Assembly (NCBI GenBank): GCA_032139905.1 | Contig: JAQJDB010000006.1 | Span: forward strand, 496,001-560,000 | Source of the DNA: Nitrospira sp. MA-1 | GTDB taxonomy: Bacteria; Nitrospirota; Nitrospiria; Nitrospirales; UBA8639 | Direction of reading: 5' to 3' | Length of the DNA: 64,000 bases | In this document: positions 44,169 to 53,986 of the stretch, piece after piece | Layout of the letters: each line of letters starts with the position of its first letter | Numbering within the stretch: position 1 is the stretch's first letter | The notes under the pieces: model-generated | The model's input: the letters and a program-made list of their open reading frames with translations, nothing else | Told to the model about the DNA's origin: nothing | The model's database searches: none | Translations under genes and position numbers: made by a program

Positions 44169-44390
44169 TCAGGAGGAAGAGCTACTGAACGTTGACTTGG
44201 CCCATTCTTCAACAATCACATCTCGTTCTTCCATGTTCAGGGCGCAATATTTTTTAAACATACCCAGTCCGCCTTTTTTTCTGCGCCACGTGACGAAATG
44301 TAAAAAGTGGTCCTTGCATAACGATTGGGTTCCGGCAGGGGCGTAGAGGGGTTCGGTGCATCCCCCAATCAGACACGTATCAGCATTCAT
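44169..44390 (-). CDS. Small cysteine-containing hypothetical protein
   Basis: This 73-residue protein is preceded by a strong AAGGAGGA ribosome-binding site (AAAGGAGGACCAGGAT before the ATG at 44390), which supports it as a real gene. Near the N-terminus it has Cys6-x4-Cys11-x13-Cys25-x2-His28, a spacing compatible with binding one zinc ion. A basic WRRKKGG patch and an acidic helix follow, and the tail is a run of serines. I do not recognise the family. It is convergent with the NTF2-like gene and has its own spacer. Confidence 0.65.
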   Translation of the reverse strand: MNADTCLIGGCTEPLYAPAGTQSLCKDHFLHFVTWRRKKGGLGMFKKYCALNMEERDVIVEEWAKSTFSSSSS

Positions 44391-44628
44391 ATCCTGGTCC
44401 TCCTTTTAAGTTCGCCTGGCAGTGTTCAACAGTCGAAGTATGCCCAACCGCGAGGGGAGAAGGCAATCAATTCACGCCAGGACGATTAAGAATTTTACGT
44501 GAATGCCATTATAGAGGAGATGGGGGTGTTCCCTTGCTTTCTCTGTTTAATGGCGGGTATCGTAGGCACCCAGTAAGCGAACCATTTGACATATATTGAC
44601 AGTGTTGTTGAAGAAAGGAGCGTGTTCT

Positions 44629-45105
44629 GTGTTGACTGCTACAGATGTATTTGAACAAACAAGAGAGATGGCCTTGCGCGCCACGAGTCAGGAAGAACGG
44701 GCTCTTCAAATCGATTATCCGGCGTTGGGAAAGAAGATTGAGCAGGCGTTGACAGGCCGAAAAATTAACCTTTTGTATGTGAATGAATTTTTGCCGGAAG
44801 GGTATGAAGATCAAGGGCGTTTTAACGTTATGGTCATGACCGCTGGCAATGTTCTCTTTGATATGGTTATCGGGGATTCGTATTTTCGATACGACATTTT
44901 TTCTTGCTGTGATTTAGATAAGATTCAATTGATCGACGGGACATGGGATAACAAAGAAAAACGCACGGAAGAATCATTTTTGAGTCTACGGTTAATGCAT
45001 GGGGATGAGGCACATATTCTTCTCGCGCTCAAGGACGAGCAACGTCCGGCCGTGTTGTCTTTTGCCGAAAAAATCTCTCATAGTCGACATCCAGAAAAAG
45101 TCTGA
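44629..45105 (+). CDS. Hypothetical protein of unknown function
   Basis: This is a soluble protein of about 158 residues. I prefer the GTG at 44629, about eight bases after GAAAGGAG; the frame is open back to a TTG at 44596. The sequence has regular alternation of strands and helices (KINLLYVNEFLPEGYEDQGR, VLFDMVIGDSYFRYDIFSCC, SLRLMHGDEAHILLAL). There is no membrane segment or known motif, and I do not recognise a family. It converges on ygfZ with a gap of about 47 bp. Confidence 0.6.
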   Translation: MLTATDVFEQTREMALRATSQEERALQIDYPALGKKIEQALTGRKINLLYVNEFLPEGYEDQGRFNVMVMTAGNVLFDMVIGDSYFRYDIFSCCDLDKIQLIDGTWDNKEKRTEESFLSLRLMHGDEAHILLALKDEQRPAVLSFAEKISHSRHPEKV

Positions 45106-45152
45106 TGGATTTTTCTGAGGTCTGAATAATCGTTCTTGAATCTCGTAACCGC

Positions 45153-46247
45153 TTAAAGGGCGGTAAACGGCAAGGCACAGACAGAGGCCGGAAAGCGTTG
45201 GTCTCGGATCTCGATTTCCAGTTTTGTCTGGGGTTGGGTGAAATCTCGTAGGGGAAATCCCAGTGCAATCGGTCTTTTGATACGAGGGGAGTGGGTTGAG
45301 CTTGATACCCATCCCACTTCCCGCGTTCCACTAAAAAGTTTCGCCCCCGCTTCCGGTAGTTGTGGGGGTTCTACTTCAAGAACTAACCCCACCATTCGCC
45401 GTTTGACCGATCCGTAGGTATCCATTCTGGCTACAACTTCCTGCCCGGGATAGCATCCCTTCGATAAGCTAAAGGCGATACCCTCCAAATTCGCTTCCGG
45501 CGGAACGATTTTTTCATTCAAGTCTGGCCCAAGGCGAGGCAATCCCCCTTCAATCCTGGCGGTCTCGAGTGCCTCCCTTCCGACCGGCTGAAGGCCGGCC
45601 TCTTTCCCTATCGTTAAGAGATGAGACCACAGCGCGGGAAGACCTTCGGCCTGGACAAATAATTCAAAGTCCTGCCCACCCGTTTCTTCCGTTCGAGCGA
45701 TTACCCCTTGCATGTCACCAAATGTGAATGAAATGGTATCTAAAACCTGGAGGGAATTCACTTCTACACCGAGGGCTTGTTTGAGAATATCCGGACCATT
45801 CGGCCCGGTAACCATGAGGAGTCCCCAACTTTCCAGGCCATTGTGGAGTTTGGCTTTTGTCCCATAGAGCAGAAATTTTCGGAGGGCTTGAAAGGTCAGG
45901 TCATCCACCTCTCCGACATCCTCAATGATCAACGTCTCCGGTTGCAGAAATACTCGAAAATAGGAAACCATTTTTCCTTTATGATTCATGAAGGCCGAGT
46001 ACCGACCCTGACCAGGCTTAAGAGGAAGAATATCGTTGCTGATGATGCTTTGGAGCCATGAGACTCGGTCATCACCCGTGACCATGATTTTTCCTCGTAA
46101 TGATAGATCGGCGAGGCCGCCTCTCTGATGAATGGACTCATACTCTAACAGAGGGTTGCCGTAATGAAGGGGGACTTCCCATTCGCCACAAGGTTGAAAC
46201 CTGGCGCCTAGGGCTTCATGCTGTTTATGAAGGGCAAGGGTCTTCAT
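45153..46247 (-). CDS. ygfZ: Folate-binding Fe-S maintenance protein YgfZ/CAF17-like
   Basis: This is a GcvT-fold protein that uses folate to help maintain certain iron-sulfur enzymes. The diagnostic motif KGCYPGQE is present at residues 263-270, with the conserved Cys265. The N-terminal GcvT-like part (RGGLADLSLRGKIMVTGDDR, FLQSIISND-type segment) is also clear. At 364 residues the length is normal. It is the last gene of the thiC-thi4 operon and overlaps the receiver-like gene by four bases. Since ThiC is itself an Fe-S enzyme, a supporting role for it is an attractive inference. Confidence 0.9.
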   Translation of the reverse strand: MKTLALHKQHEALGARFQPCGEWEVPLHYGNPLLEYESIHQRGGLADLSLRGKIMVTGDDRVSWLQSIISNDILPLKPGQGRYSAFMNHKGKMVSYFRVFLQPETLIIEDVGEVDDLTFQALRKFLLYGTKAKLHNGLESWGLLMVTGPNGPDILKQALGVEVNSLQVLDTISFTFGDMQGVIARTEETGGQDFELFVQAEGLPALWSHLLTIGKEAGLQPVGREALETARIEGGLPRLGPDLNEKIVPPEANLEGIAFSLSKGCYPGQEVVARMDTYGSVKRRMVGLVLEVEPPQLPEAGAKLFSGTREVGWVSSSTHSPRIKRPIALGFPLRDFTQPQTKLEIEIRDQRFPASVCALPFTAL

Positions 46248-46627
46248 GATGTCGCTGCCGTCGTGATTTCCTCAAATAGCGCGAGTGTCCTCGCAGAAAA
46301 CTCATTGCGCGAGACAATTTTTTGAATTCCAAGGTCTTTCGCCAGTTTCCATGTTTGAACTTCTTCATGATTGGCAAAGGCCAGGATGGGTAATGCCTGT
46401 GTTTGAGGAAGTGTGCGTAGCGATTTCACAATATCGGATGCATTGAGCCGATCATCATTCATGTTGACGATAATGCCCATCGGCTGGCTGGCAAGAGCTT
46501 TCGTCTGCCAGTCATCTCCAGTGCGGATACGTTCCAGTTTATAGCCTTGCGGTAAAAAGGCGTCGCGTATTTTGGTGTAGAAGAAGATATCACTAACCGC
46601 CACAAGAATCGTTTTGGTGTCTGACAT
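46244..46627 (-). CDS. Receiver-like protein lacking the phosphoacceptor aspartate
   Basis: This 127-residue protein has the alternating beta/alpha pattern of response-regulator receiver domains: TILVAVSDIFFYTKIRDAFL, GIIVNMNDDRLNASDIVKSL, LPILAFANHEEVQTWKLAKD and GIQKIVSRNEF. The acidic pocket after strand 1 is replaced by VSD, and the usual phosphoacceptor at the end of strand 3 reads NMN. The C-terminal K after strand 5 is also not evident. It therefore looks like a pseudo-receiver used for protein contacts. It lies between a TPR gene (21-bp gap) and ygfZ (four-base overlap) in the thiC operon. Confidence 0.7.
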   Translation of the reverse strand: MSDTKTILVAVSDIFFYTKIRDAFLPQGYKLERIRTGDDWQTKALASQPMGIIVNMNDDRLNASDIVKSLRTLPQTQALPILAFANHEEVQTWKLAKDLGIQKIVSRNEFSARTLALFEEITTAATS

Positions 46628-46648
46628 TTGGTAAGGCCTTTATTCGTT

Positions 46649-47164
46649 CTAGTTCATAAGAGTCAGAATGCGCATGAGCGCTTGTTTTGCTGTCTTGTAT
46701 TCAGGGTTAAGAGCCAGGGATTTTTTGTAGGAATCGACTGCCTGGTCCCATTCCCCTTGTCGTTCATACACACGGCCGAGATTCATGTGAGGAAAAGAAG
46801 GGTTTTCATATCGTTTGGCTTTCATCGCTTTTTCAAGCCAGGGAATAGCCTCGTCCAGCTGGTTGAGCTCAATAAGGTAAGCCCCGATATCGTTATAGGG
46901 ATTTCCGAATTCAGGGTCCTGACGAATAGCCACTTGGCATTCCTCAATGGCTTCCTGCAATTGTCCCATGAAACTATAGGCCCATCCTAAAAACGTATGT
47001 GCTTCTGCAGTCGGGAAAATGTCGATGGATTGTTTATAAAGATCCACGGCTTCTTCCAGTTGCCCTTTCATTTGGAGTTCATAGGCCTGCTGGAAAAGGT
47101 TCCAGGCCGTCACCTTATCTTCTTCGTGGCCCTCACCCTGGTCGAGAAAATCTTGAATATCCAT
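46649..47164 (-). CDS. Tetratricopeptide-repeat protein
   Basis: This 171-residue soluble protein consists mainly of about four TPR units from residue 20 to the end (QAYELQMKGQLEEAVDLYKQ, AHTFLGWAYSFMGQLQEAIE, YNDIGAYLIELNQLDEAIPW, HMNLGRVYERQGEWDQAVDS). There is no signal peptide, so it probably acts in the cytoplasm as a protein-binding scaffold. It sits between thi4 (52-bp gap) and the receiver-like gene and is likely part of the same transcript. Its partner is unknown. Confidence 0.88.
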   Translation of the reverse strand: MDIQDFLDQGEGHEEDKVTAWNLFQQAYELQMKGQLEEAVDLYKQSIDIFPTAEAHTFLGWAYSFMGQLQEAIEECQVAIRQDPEFGNPYNDIGAYLIELNQLDEAIPWLEKAMKAKRYENPSFPHMNLGRVYERQGEWDQAVDSYKKSLALNPEYKTAKQALMRILTLMN

Positions 47165-47216
47165 AGGAAATTGTGTTGAGAACAGTCCTTTTTGTGTCTC
47201 TTAGGAAAAAAGGTGA

Positions 47217-48017
47217 TTATTCGCCTTTGAGTTTACTCTGAACCAACTCAGCTGCACGTCGGCCGGAAAGTAACATCGACCCAAACGCCGGTCCCATCCG
47301 TGGACTGCCATCAACTGCAGCAACGGCCAAGCCAGCGACAAAGCAATTTGGATAGATTTCACGGGTATTTTCTACCACTAATACTTCGGAACGCGCCACC
47401 CACATAGCCCCGTTTCCAGGCACCTTCTGATATAAGTTACGTTGGTGGAGGAGATTAACCACGACGGCATCATGACCGGTGGCATCAACCACAATTTGAC
47501 TTTCAAGGGCAATGGGGTCTACGTGAATGGTACCATGCCCCGCCATTTCCACGGTGGAATTATTGACCACCACACCTTCGATTCGCTGATCTTGCCGAAG
47601 AATGAGATCGACGACTTTGGTAAGATTCATAATCTTGACGCCGGCTTCGTAGGCAGCGGAGATGAGCCTGCTGGTCACATGAGGCGGATCAACCATGGTC
47701 ATTCCCGGGCAGTCTTTAATCGGTTTAAAGGGAATGCCCAATTCTTCAAGAATCCGATCCGCTGGTTCGCAAATCGTGGCCTTATTCATGAGAAAACCAC
47801 CAGACCAAAAGCCGCCACCAAGAGCTAGTGATTGTTCGATGAGCAGTGTCCGGAAACCGGTCGCGGCAAGGTCTCTGGCGCAGAGGAGTCCGGACGGACC
47901 TCCTCCGACGATGATGATATCGCTTTCAATCAGTGAGTCGAATTCTTTGTAGTACTCCCTGGCAATGTGACGGGTGATATCCCGTTCTCGTAAAGGAGCG
48001 ATGTTGATAGGATTCAT
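47217..48017 (-). CDS. thi4: Thi4-type thiazole synthase, histidine form
   Basis: This Thi4 family enzyme makes the thiazole phosphate part of thiamine from NAD and glycine. The Rossmann FAD/NAD motif IIIVGGGPSGLLCARDLA is at 34-51, and the family segments GGGFWSGGFLMNKATI, VVDATGHDAVV and GLAVAAVDGSPRMGPAFG are present. In yeast the enzyme gives up the sulfur of an active-site cysteine (SCMDP). Here the matching position is His165 in GTIHVDP, as in archaeal enzymes that use sulfide and turn over repeatedly. The 266-residue length fits the archaeal/bacterial type. The gene follows thiC by 119 bp and is expected to share its riboswitch. No thiG, thiH or thiS is visible in the window. Confidence 0.9.
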   Translation of the reverse strand: MNPINIAPLRERDITRHIAREYYKEFDSLIESDIIIVGGGPSGLLCARDLAATGFRTLLIEQSLALGGGFWSGGFLMNKATICEPADRILEELGIPFKPIKDCPGMTMVDPPHVTSRLISAAYEAGVKIMNLTKVVDLILRQDQRIEGVVVNNSTVEMAGHGTIHVDPIALESQIVVDATGHDAVVVNLLHQRNLYQKVPGNGAMWVARSEVLVVENTREIYPNCFVAGLAVAAVDGSPRMGPAFGSMLLSGRRAAELVQSKLKGE

Positions 48018-48136
48018 AGGGGAGCTCCAGATAATATTTCGTTTTTATGGAACATCAAGTACAATCACGTTTTGTTTTTGCCTATTACCAAAACTCTGTT
48101 GATCACCTGCTTGTTCCACCATGAACTTTTACCGCT

Positions 48137-50092
<1,956 letters not shown>

Positions 50093-50120
50093 TTAGGAAT
50101 TGATCCAGGGAGCTGACTCC

Positions 50121-50162
50121 AAAATACAAAAGCCGCCCCTTTTTTTGCTAAAGAGTGCGGCT
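50121..50162 (-). terminator. Candidate riboswitch expression platform (terminator stem)
   Basis: In the transcript, AGCCGC (plus-strand 50157-50162) can pair with GCGGCT (50131-50136) across a 20-nt A-rich loop, followed by TTTTGTATTTT. Located between the TPP aptamer and the thiC start, it could act as the ligand-controlled terminator. The stem is short, so control of translation is the alternative. Confidence 0.4.
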
Positions 50163-50183
50163 GCTCGTGCGGGCTTTCGTGTC

Positions 50184-50274
50184 TCCTGCTTCCCTACGCT
50201 GGTATTATCCAGGTCAGGTCGTGAGGGTCGTCCCCGCTTTTGGGACTCTCAGCTTGTCGCACCCCTAGCAAACT
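50184..50274 (-). ncRNA. TPP riboswitch (THI element) upstream of thiC
   Basis: The reverse complement shows the conserved TPP aptamer core in order: GGGGTGC (P1/P2 5' side), CTGAGA, a variable P3 arm (GTCCC...GGGGAC), ACCCT, GACCTGACCTGGATAATACC, and AGCGTAGGGAAGC. Spacing and order match the class. It lies about 110 bp upstream of the thiC ATG and is expected to reduce expression of thiC and the genes behind it when thiamine pyrophosphate is abundant. Confidence 0.95.
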
Positions 50275-50343
50275 CATGGTAAGTCTCGTTCTGTTTGTTT
50301 GTCAAACAGTGCCAGTCCCCTATTCCCTCAAAGAGAAGTAATG

Positions 50344-51666
50344 TCAACCTCCATCTCTAAGTTTCTTGTACACTGCGGTTATATCCTCGATTCCCAATCG
50401 AATGTCCAAATTGGCCTGACAAAACTCTATGCCACGACCACCAAGTTCTCTTCCATGGTCAGGCAGTGTCAGGATCTGTGCTACTGCCGCAGATAAACCA
50501 GCAACACTTTTATTGGGTACTAAAATCCCGTGACCAACCGTTTTTAAAAGCTCGGTTTCACAGCCCGTATCAAACCCTATGATGGGTAAGCCCATAGCCA
50601 TGGCTTTATAGGTTGAAAGATTGGTCTCCTCAAAAATCATGGTACGAAGAAACATTGTGGCGGCTGCGTAATAAGGTAGGAGGTCATCCTGATAGCCAAC
50701 GAGATGCATATGGGTATAAGTGCCTAAATCTTTTGCACGGTTTTCTAGTTCTGCACGTTGCTTCCCATCGCCAACCAAAAGCCAATAGAGCTTAGGAAAC
50801 TGTTGTACAAGGCTGGAAAGAGCTTCCAAGGCATATATGTGCCCTTTAGAGGAGTCCAGGCGACCGACAGAAAGTGCAATAAAAGCATCTGAAGGCAAAT
50901 GATAATTTTCTCTGATTGTCTTATGGAATTGTTCCCGTTTATGTCGAATCTTGTTGATTTCTTCAAGGTCAAGAATCCCGCGAAGAGGAACAATTTTGGA
51001 ATTGGGAATGCCTACTGCATGCAGTTCATCCTGACAGCGGGAGGCAGCAGTGAAGAAACAATCGAATAAGCCATGAAAACGGGCATACAGTCTTGGAACC
51101 CAGGGTTTTCCTTCATCCACCATTTGGGAAAAGAGTGACGGAACCAGATGAACCACTGGGCGCCGCAACAGGACTTTTAATGGCACGCCAATGGTTAAGG
51201 CATAAGTTGTATGTACATTAATAATGTCCGGGCGAAACCAGATTAAGGCTTTACAGACATGCCATATTGTTGAAATGTACCGGCCAAGAAACCAAGTCAG
51301 GGACCAACGATCTAAAAGTTTTAAGATACGGCGTTTAGGAACTTGGCCATAGGCACCCTTCTCTCGCAGAAGATCTGCCGTTATCCATTTTCCTTTATCA
51401 GGCGAAAAGCTAATGACTAAGTGTTTGACCTTATCCGGTGGGGTCAAGCGCACAATATCCCAGAGCAATCTTGTTGTGCCATAGCCGGTTATTCTATCAA
51501 TCAGATGGAGCACTCGGACCGGCGTATCATCCTTGATCTTTTTGTTCACTTTTCCATCCCCGTCTGCTTCCGAAGAGGTCTCGTTGAAATAGGGCACTAA
51601 ATTACTGCCTTCGTTTTTTAATGCATGCTTATTCGCCTGATATGGAAATTTGTTAGATAGGTCCAT
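50344..51666 (-). CDS. Glycosyltransferase, family 4 type
   Basis: This GT-B fold glycosyltransferase (up to 440 residues) is predicted to transfer a sugar during surface-polysaccharide synthesis. The C-terminal nucleotide-sugar site is recognisable: ALSVGRLDSSKGHIYALEAL near residue 265, LLVGDGKQRAELENRAKDLG near 298, and MAMGLPIIGFDTGCETELL near 370 with the conserved glutamate. The first ~45 residues are poorly conserved, so the real start may be internal (the fold begins at VRVLHLIDRITGYGTTR). It is the last gene of a minus-strand polysaccharide cluster, 129 bp behind the SGNH-like gene. A perfect 14-bp tandem repeat (51685-51698, 51699-51712) lies just upstream of its start. Confidence 0.9.
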   Translation of the reverse strand: MDLSNKFPYQANKHALKNEGSNLVPYFNETSSEADGDGKVNKKIKDDTPVRVLHLIDRITGYGTTRLLWDIVRLTPPDKVKHLVISFSPDKGKWITADLLREKGAYGQVPKRRILKLLDRWSLTWFLGRYISTIWHVCKALIWFRPDIINVHTTYALTIGVPLKVLLRRPVVHLVPSLFSQMVDEGKPWVPRLYARFHGLFDCFFTAASRCQDELHAVGIPNSKIVPLRGILDLEEINKIRHKREQFHKTIRENYHLPSDAFIALSVGRLDSSKGHIYALEALSSLVQQFPKLYWLLVGDGKQRAELENRAKDLGTYTHMHLVGYQDDLLPYYAAATMFLRTMIFEETNLSTYKAMAMGLPIIGFDTGCETELLKTVGHGILVPNKSVAGLSAAVAQILTLPDHGRELGGRGIEFCQANLDIRLGIEDITAVYKKLRDGG

Positions 51667-51795
51667 GAAATTAGGGTTAGACCAAATTGGTACATTAAAA
51701 TTGGTACATTAAGACCCCAAGCAAAGTACGAGATTCCAAGAGACTCTGTAATTGGGTAAAACCGACGGCTTAGACTCTCGCTGTATTTCATCATG

Positions 51796-52938
51796 TTAAA
51801 TTTCTTTTTTGGAAAATTTAACCATCTGCAAAGTAATCATTTCAGCAATTATTTTATGGGCGAGTTCATTTGGGTGTGTATCAACGAGAGTCGGGGGTTC
51901 ACCACGCCAATGGTTGTAGTGTCGTTGGAAACTTTTTTCATCGATGGTTGGCAGCCGGTTTAGTAACTCACTGTGCGCATCTATTACTACCGCATTCCTC
52001 GGGAAAAGATCTTTTGAAATTGGGACAGGAAGATGATTTTCTCCCAGTATTACTATGATCATCCTGGCGTTATTTTGTTCTGCCATGTTGGCGATTTCTT
52101 TATATGCGTCTTGTATGACCGCCGAGCGATTTTTTGTGGGACCATTTGTCAATCTCAAAAATTTTGCGAGAGTGTATTTTGTCATATTGAAATCATCGTG
52201 AAGTAGGAGAGGAAAGCCGATATTCACCGAAAAAAGAAAAAAATCAGAAACTCCTTTTTGGGTATTTCGATAGTTGTCGATAGGTAAGTCAAATACCTTG
52301 GTTTGAAAGACGGCGGGTGCTATCCCTAGGGCGCTTTCTCCAAAATAGCAGGGGTTAGGGAGCTTTCCGTAATACGAAGGCGCAAAGGGTTGGATTGCTC
52401 GTTTCACAAGCCAGGGCGAATATTGAACAATGACATAGTCAGGCTTATGGCGAGGAATCAATAGTTTCGCCATTAACACCATTTGTGAAAGGCCGTAACT
52501 ACAAACACCAGCATTCTTTGTCGATACGCCGAAATCGGCGCCAATCAGGTAGGGAAAGGTATTTTCAGCATGAGTGGCAGCTCCATACGTGAAGGAGCAT
52601 CCTAAGGTGAGCGCAAATGGATGGTTGTTTGTGGTCTTTAACTTTTCATCCACTGGAATTCTAAATCCGTCCTTGTCATATCGTACCGGAATGTCAGGGC
52701 CTAAAGGCATTATTTCCCAGCCATGGGAATTGGGAATAGGTGCATATCCAAGTTCTTTATGAGCTTGATGGACTTGTCCGCTCCAATCACGCTGATCGGA
52801 TTTAACGTAGTTATAGAATTGGACTGTTCTAAACGTTGTGTACGCAAGATAGGTTAATACGAGGGTAGTGATCGGGATAAGCAATAGAACTATATGAAAA
52901 AATATACTTTTCTTCGTGGAAGGTTTCTGCTTGGACAT
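51796..52938 (-). CDS. Membrane-anchored SGNH/GDSL-like hydrolase
   Basis: This protein of 380 residues has an N-terminal membrane segment (about 13-38) and a periplasmic SGNH-like domain. The block I nucleophile region is LTLGCSFTYGAA (Ser in GCSFTYG). VIVQYSPW could be a block II/III region, and the C-terminal DTHPNELAHKIIAE supplies the Asp-x-x-His pair. Such proteins often remove or transfer acyl groups on polysaccharides, as AlgX/AlgJ relatives do. I start it at 52938 (MSKQKPSTKK); an in-frame ATG at 52965 is possible. It is in the same direction as the wecD/wecE-like genes and the glycosyltransferase, so a role in glycan acylation is likely but not proven. Confidence 0.72.
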   Translation of the reverse strand: MSKQKPSTKKSIFFHIVLLLIPITTLVLTYLAYTTFRTVQFYNYVKSDQRDWSGQVHQAHKELGYAPIPNSHGWEIMPLGPDIPVRYDKDGFRIPVDEKLKTTNNHPFALTLGCSFTYGAATHAENTFPYLIGADFGVSTKNAGVCSYGLSQMVLMAKLLIPRHKPDYVIVQYSPWLVKRAIQPFAPSYYGKLPNPCYFGESALGIAPAVFQTKVFDLPIDNYRNTQKGVSDFFLFSVNIGFPLLLHDDFNMTKYTLAKFLRLTNGPTKNRSAVIQDAYKEIANMAEQNNARMIIVILGENHLPVPISKDLFPRNAVVIDAHSELLNRLPTIDEKSFQRHYNHWRGEPPTLVDTHPNELAHKIIAEMITLQMVKFSKKEI

Positions 52939-53169
52939 CACCAATACCCCAGCTTCAAGAGGCAATCTCCATGGATCTCACTAACTTTCGGTAACTGGTA
53001 AACGGACACCGCTTTTTGGCAATTGATCAATGGTAGTTTTTCCAAATGTGGATTCCGCTCCCCAATGTTTGAGTACCTTTAAACTGTAATTCCTTCGGTT
53101 CCCCATGCCCCCCGCTCGCCAAGTATTGGGTTTTTTAGATTTATCCCTCAAGGCAGAGGTAGACCACAC

Positions 53170-53907
53170 CTACAATTGAACCCAGAAATGGTAATAATGC
53201 TGAAGCGATTCCAGTTTGTACCCAAACCTTTCATAAAATTTACAGGCTCGTATATTGTTTTTCTGGGTAACCACTTCTGAAGTATGTATACCATTTGATA
53301 TCAGCCATTCATGTAGAGTCTTCATCAACAATGAGCCGATTCCTTGACCTTGAACTTTTTTTTGAACCCCCATCAAGCCAACTTTTCCAATGCCATTTTT
53401 GACAGACCCGGTCACCATTCCAAGACAATCTTCCATATTTGCGGAATTCTTCACGATAAACACCACATCGGCAATTTCATGTAAAGTGCTTCGGTTAATC
53501 CAAATATGGTACATGCCTGCAAATTTTTCCTTCGAAATACATGGATCGTCGTGAAATCTAGAATGGCCGCCTGCGATCAACGCAAGAGTTTTTAACTGCT
53601 GATTGGCCTGCGATCGAGGGAATTCAATTACTTCAAACGAATGACTTGGGTTCTTAATCTCGCCGAAGGTGAATTCGGTACTCAGCTTCCGTTGATAGGT
53701 AACTTTTCTGTCTACCAGGGAACCTGAAAAACTTTGAAGAAGAGGCAAAGGGATCATTCTGTCGGGGCAAGTGGCCCAATAAATCAAGTGGTAGCCCTGT
53801 TCTTTTGCATAAGACAGAATGTTCTCAAGTTCAGAGTTCGTTAATGCTGGAGAAATAATCTGCCCAACGGAAATCTCAAAATGTTGAGAGTCCCAGGGTA
53901 GTGGCAC
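53170..53907 (-). CDS. wecD: GNAT acetyltransferase, WecD-like
   Basis: This 245-residue protein has a C-terminal GNAT fold. The acetyl-CoA-binding motif is VQKKVQGQGIGSLLMKTLHE (about 180-200; Q-x-x-G-x-G/A type), and the ending TSEVVTQKNNIRACKFYERF plus GYKLE are classical. The N-terminus (LPWDSQHFEISVGQI) matches the WDSxxF start of WecD/RffC, which N-acetylates dTDP-4-amino-4,6-dideoxygalactose. The gene follows the WecE-like aminotransferase by about 80 bp, which supports this function. Similar enzymes act on other amino sugars, so the exact substrate is inferred. Confidence 0.82.
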   Translation of the reverse strand: MPLPWDSQHFEISVGQIISPALTNSELENILSYAKEQGYHLIYWATCPDRMIPLPLLQSFSGSLVDRKVTYQRKLSTEFTFGEIKNPSHSFEVIEFPRSQANQQLKTLALIAGGHSRFHDDPCISKEKFAGMYHIWINRSTLHEIADVVFIVKNSANMEDCLGMVTGSVKNGIGKVGLMGVQKKVQGQGIGSLLMKTLHEWLISNGIHTSEVVTQKNNIRACKFYERFGYKLESLQHYYHFWVQL

Positions 53908-53986
53908 AAGAACCGTTAAAAGATTATTCTTAATTTATCTCTTCTCTCTTTGTGCAAGTGTTCTACTAGGTAGAACCTCCTCGCCA

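Noticed and set aside
52981-53169. 62-codon minus-strand frame between the WecD-like and SGNH-like genes
   Set aside because: Short, without a ribosome-binding site or known motif. It could be a gene remnant, but the evidence is too thin to list it.
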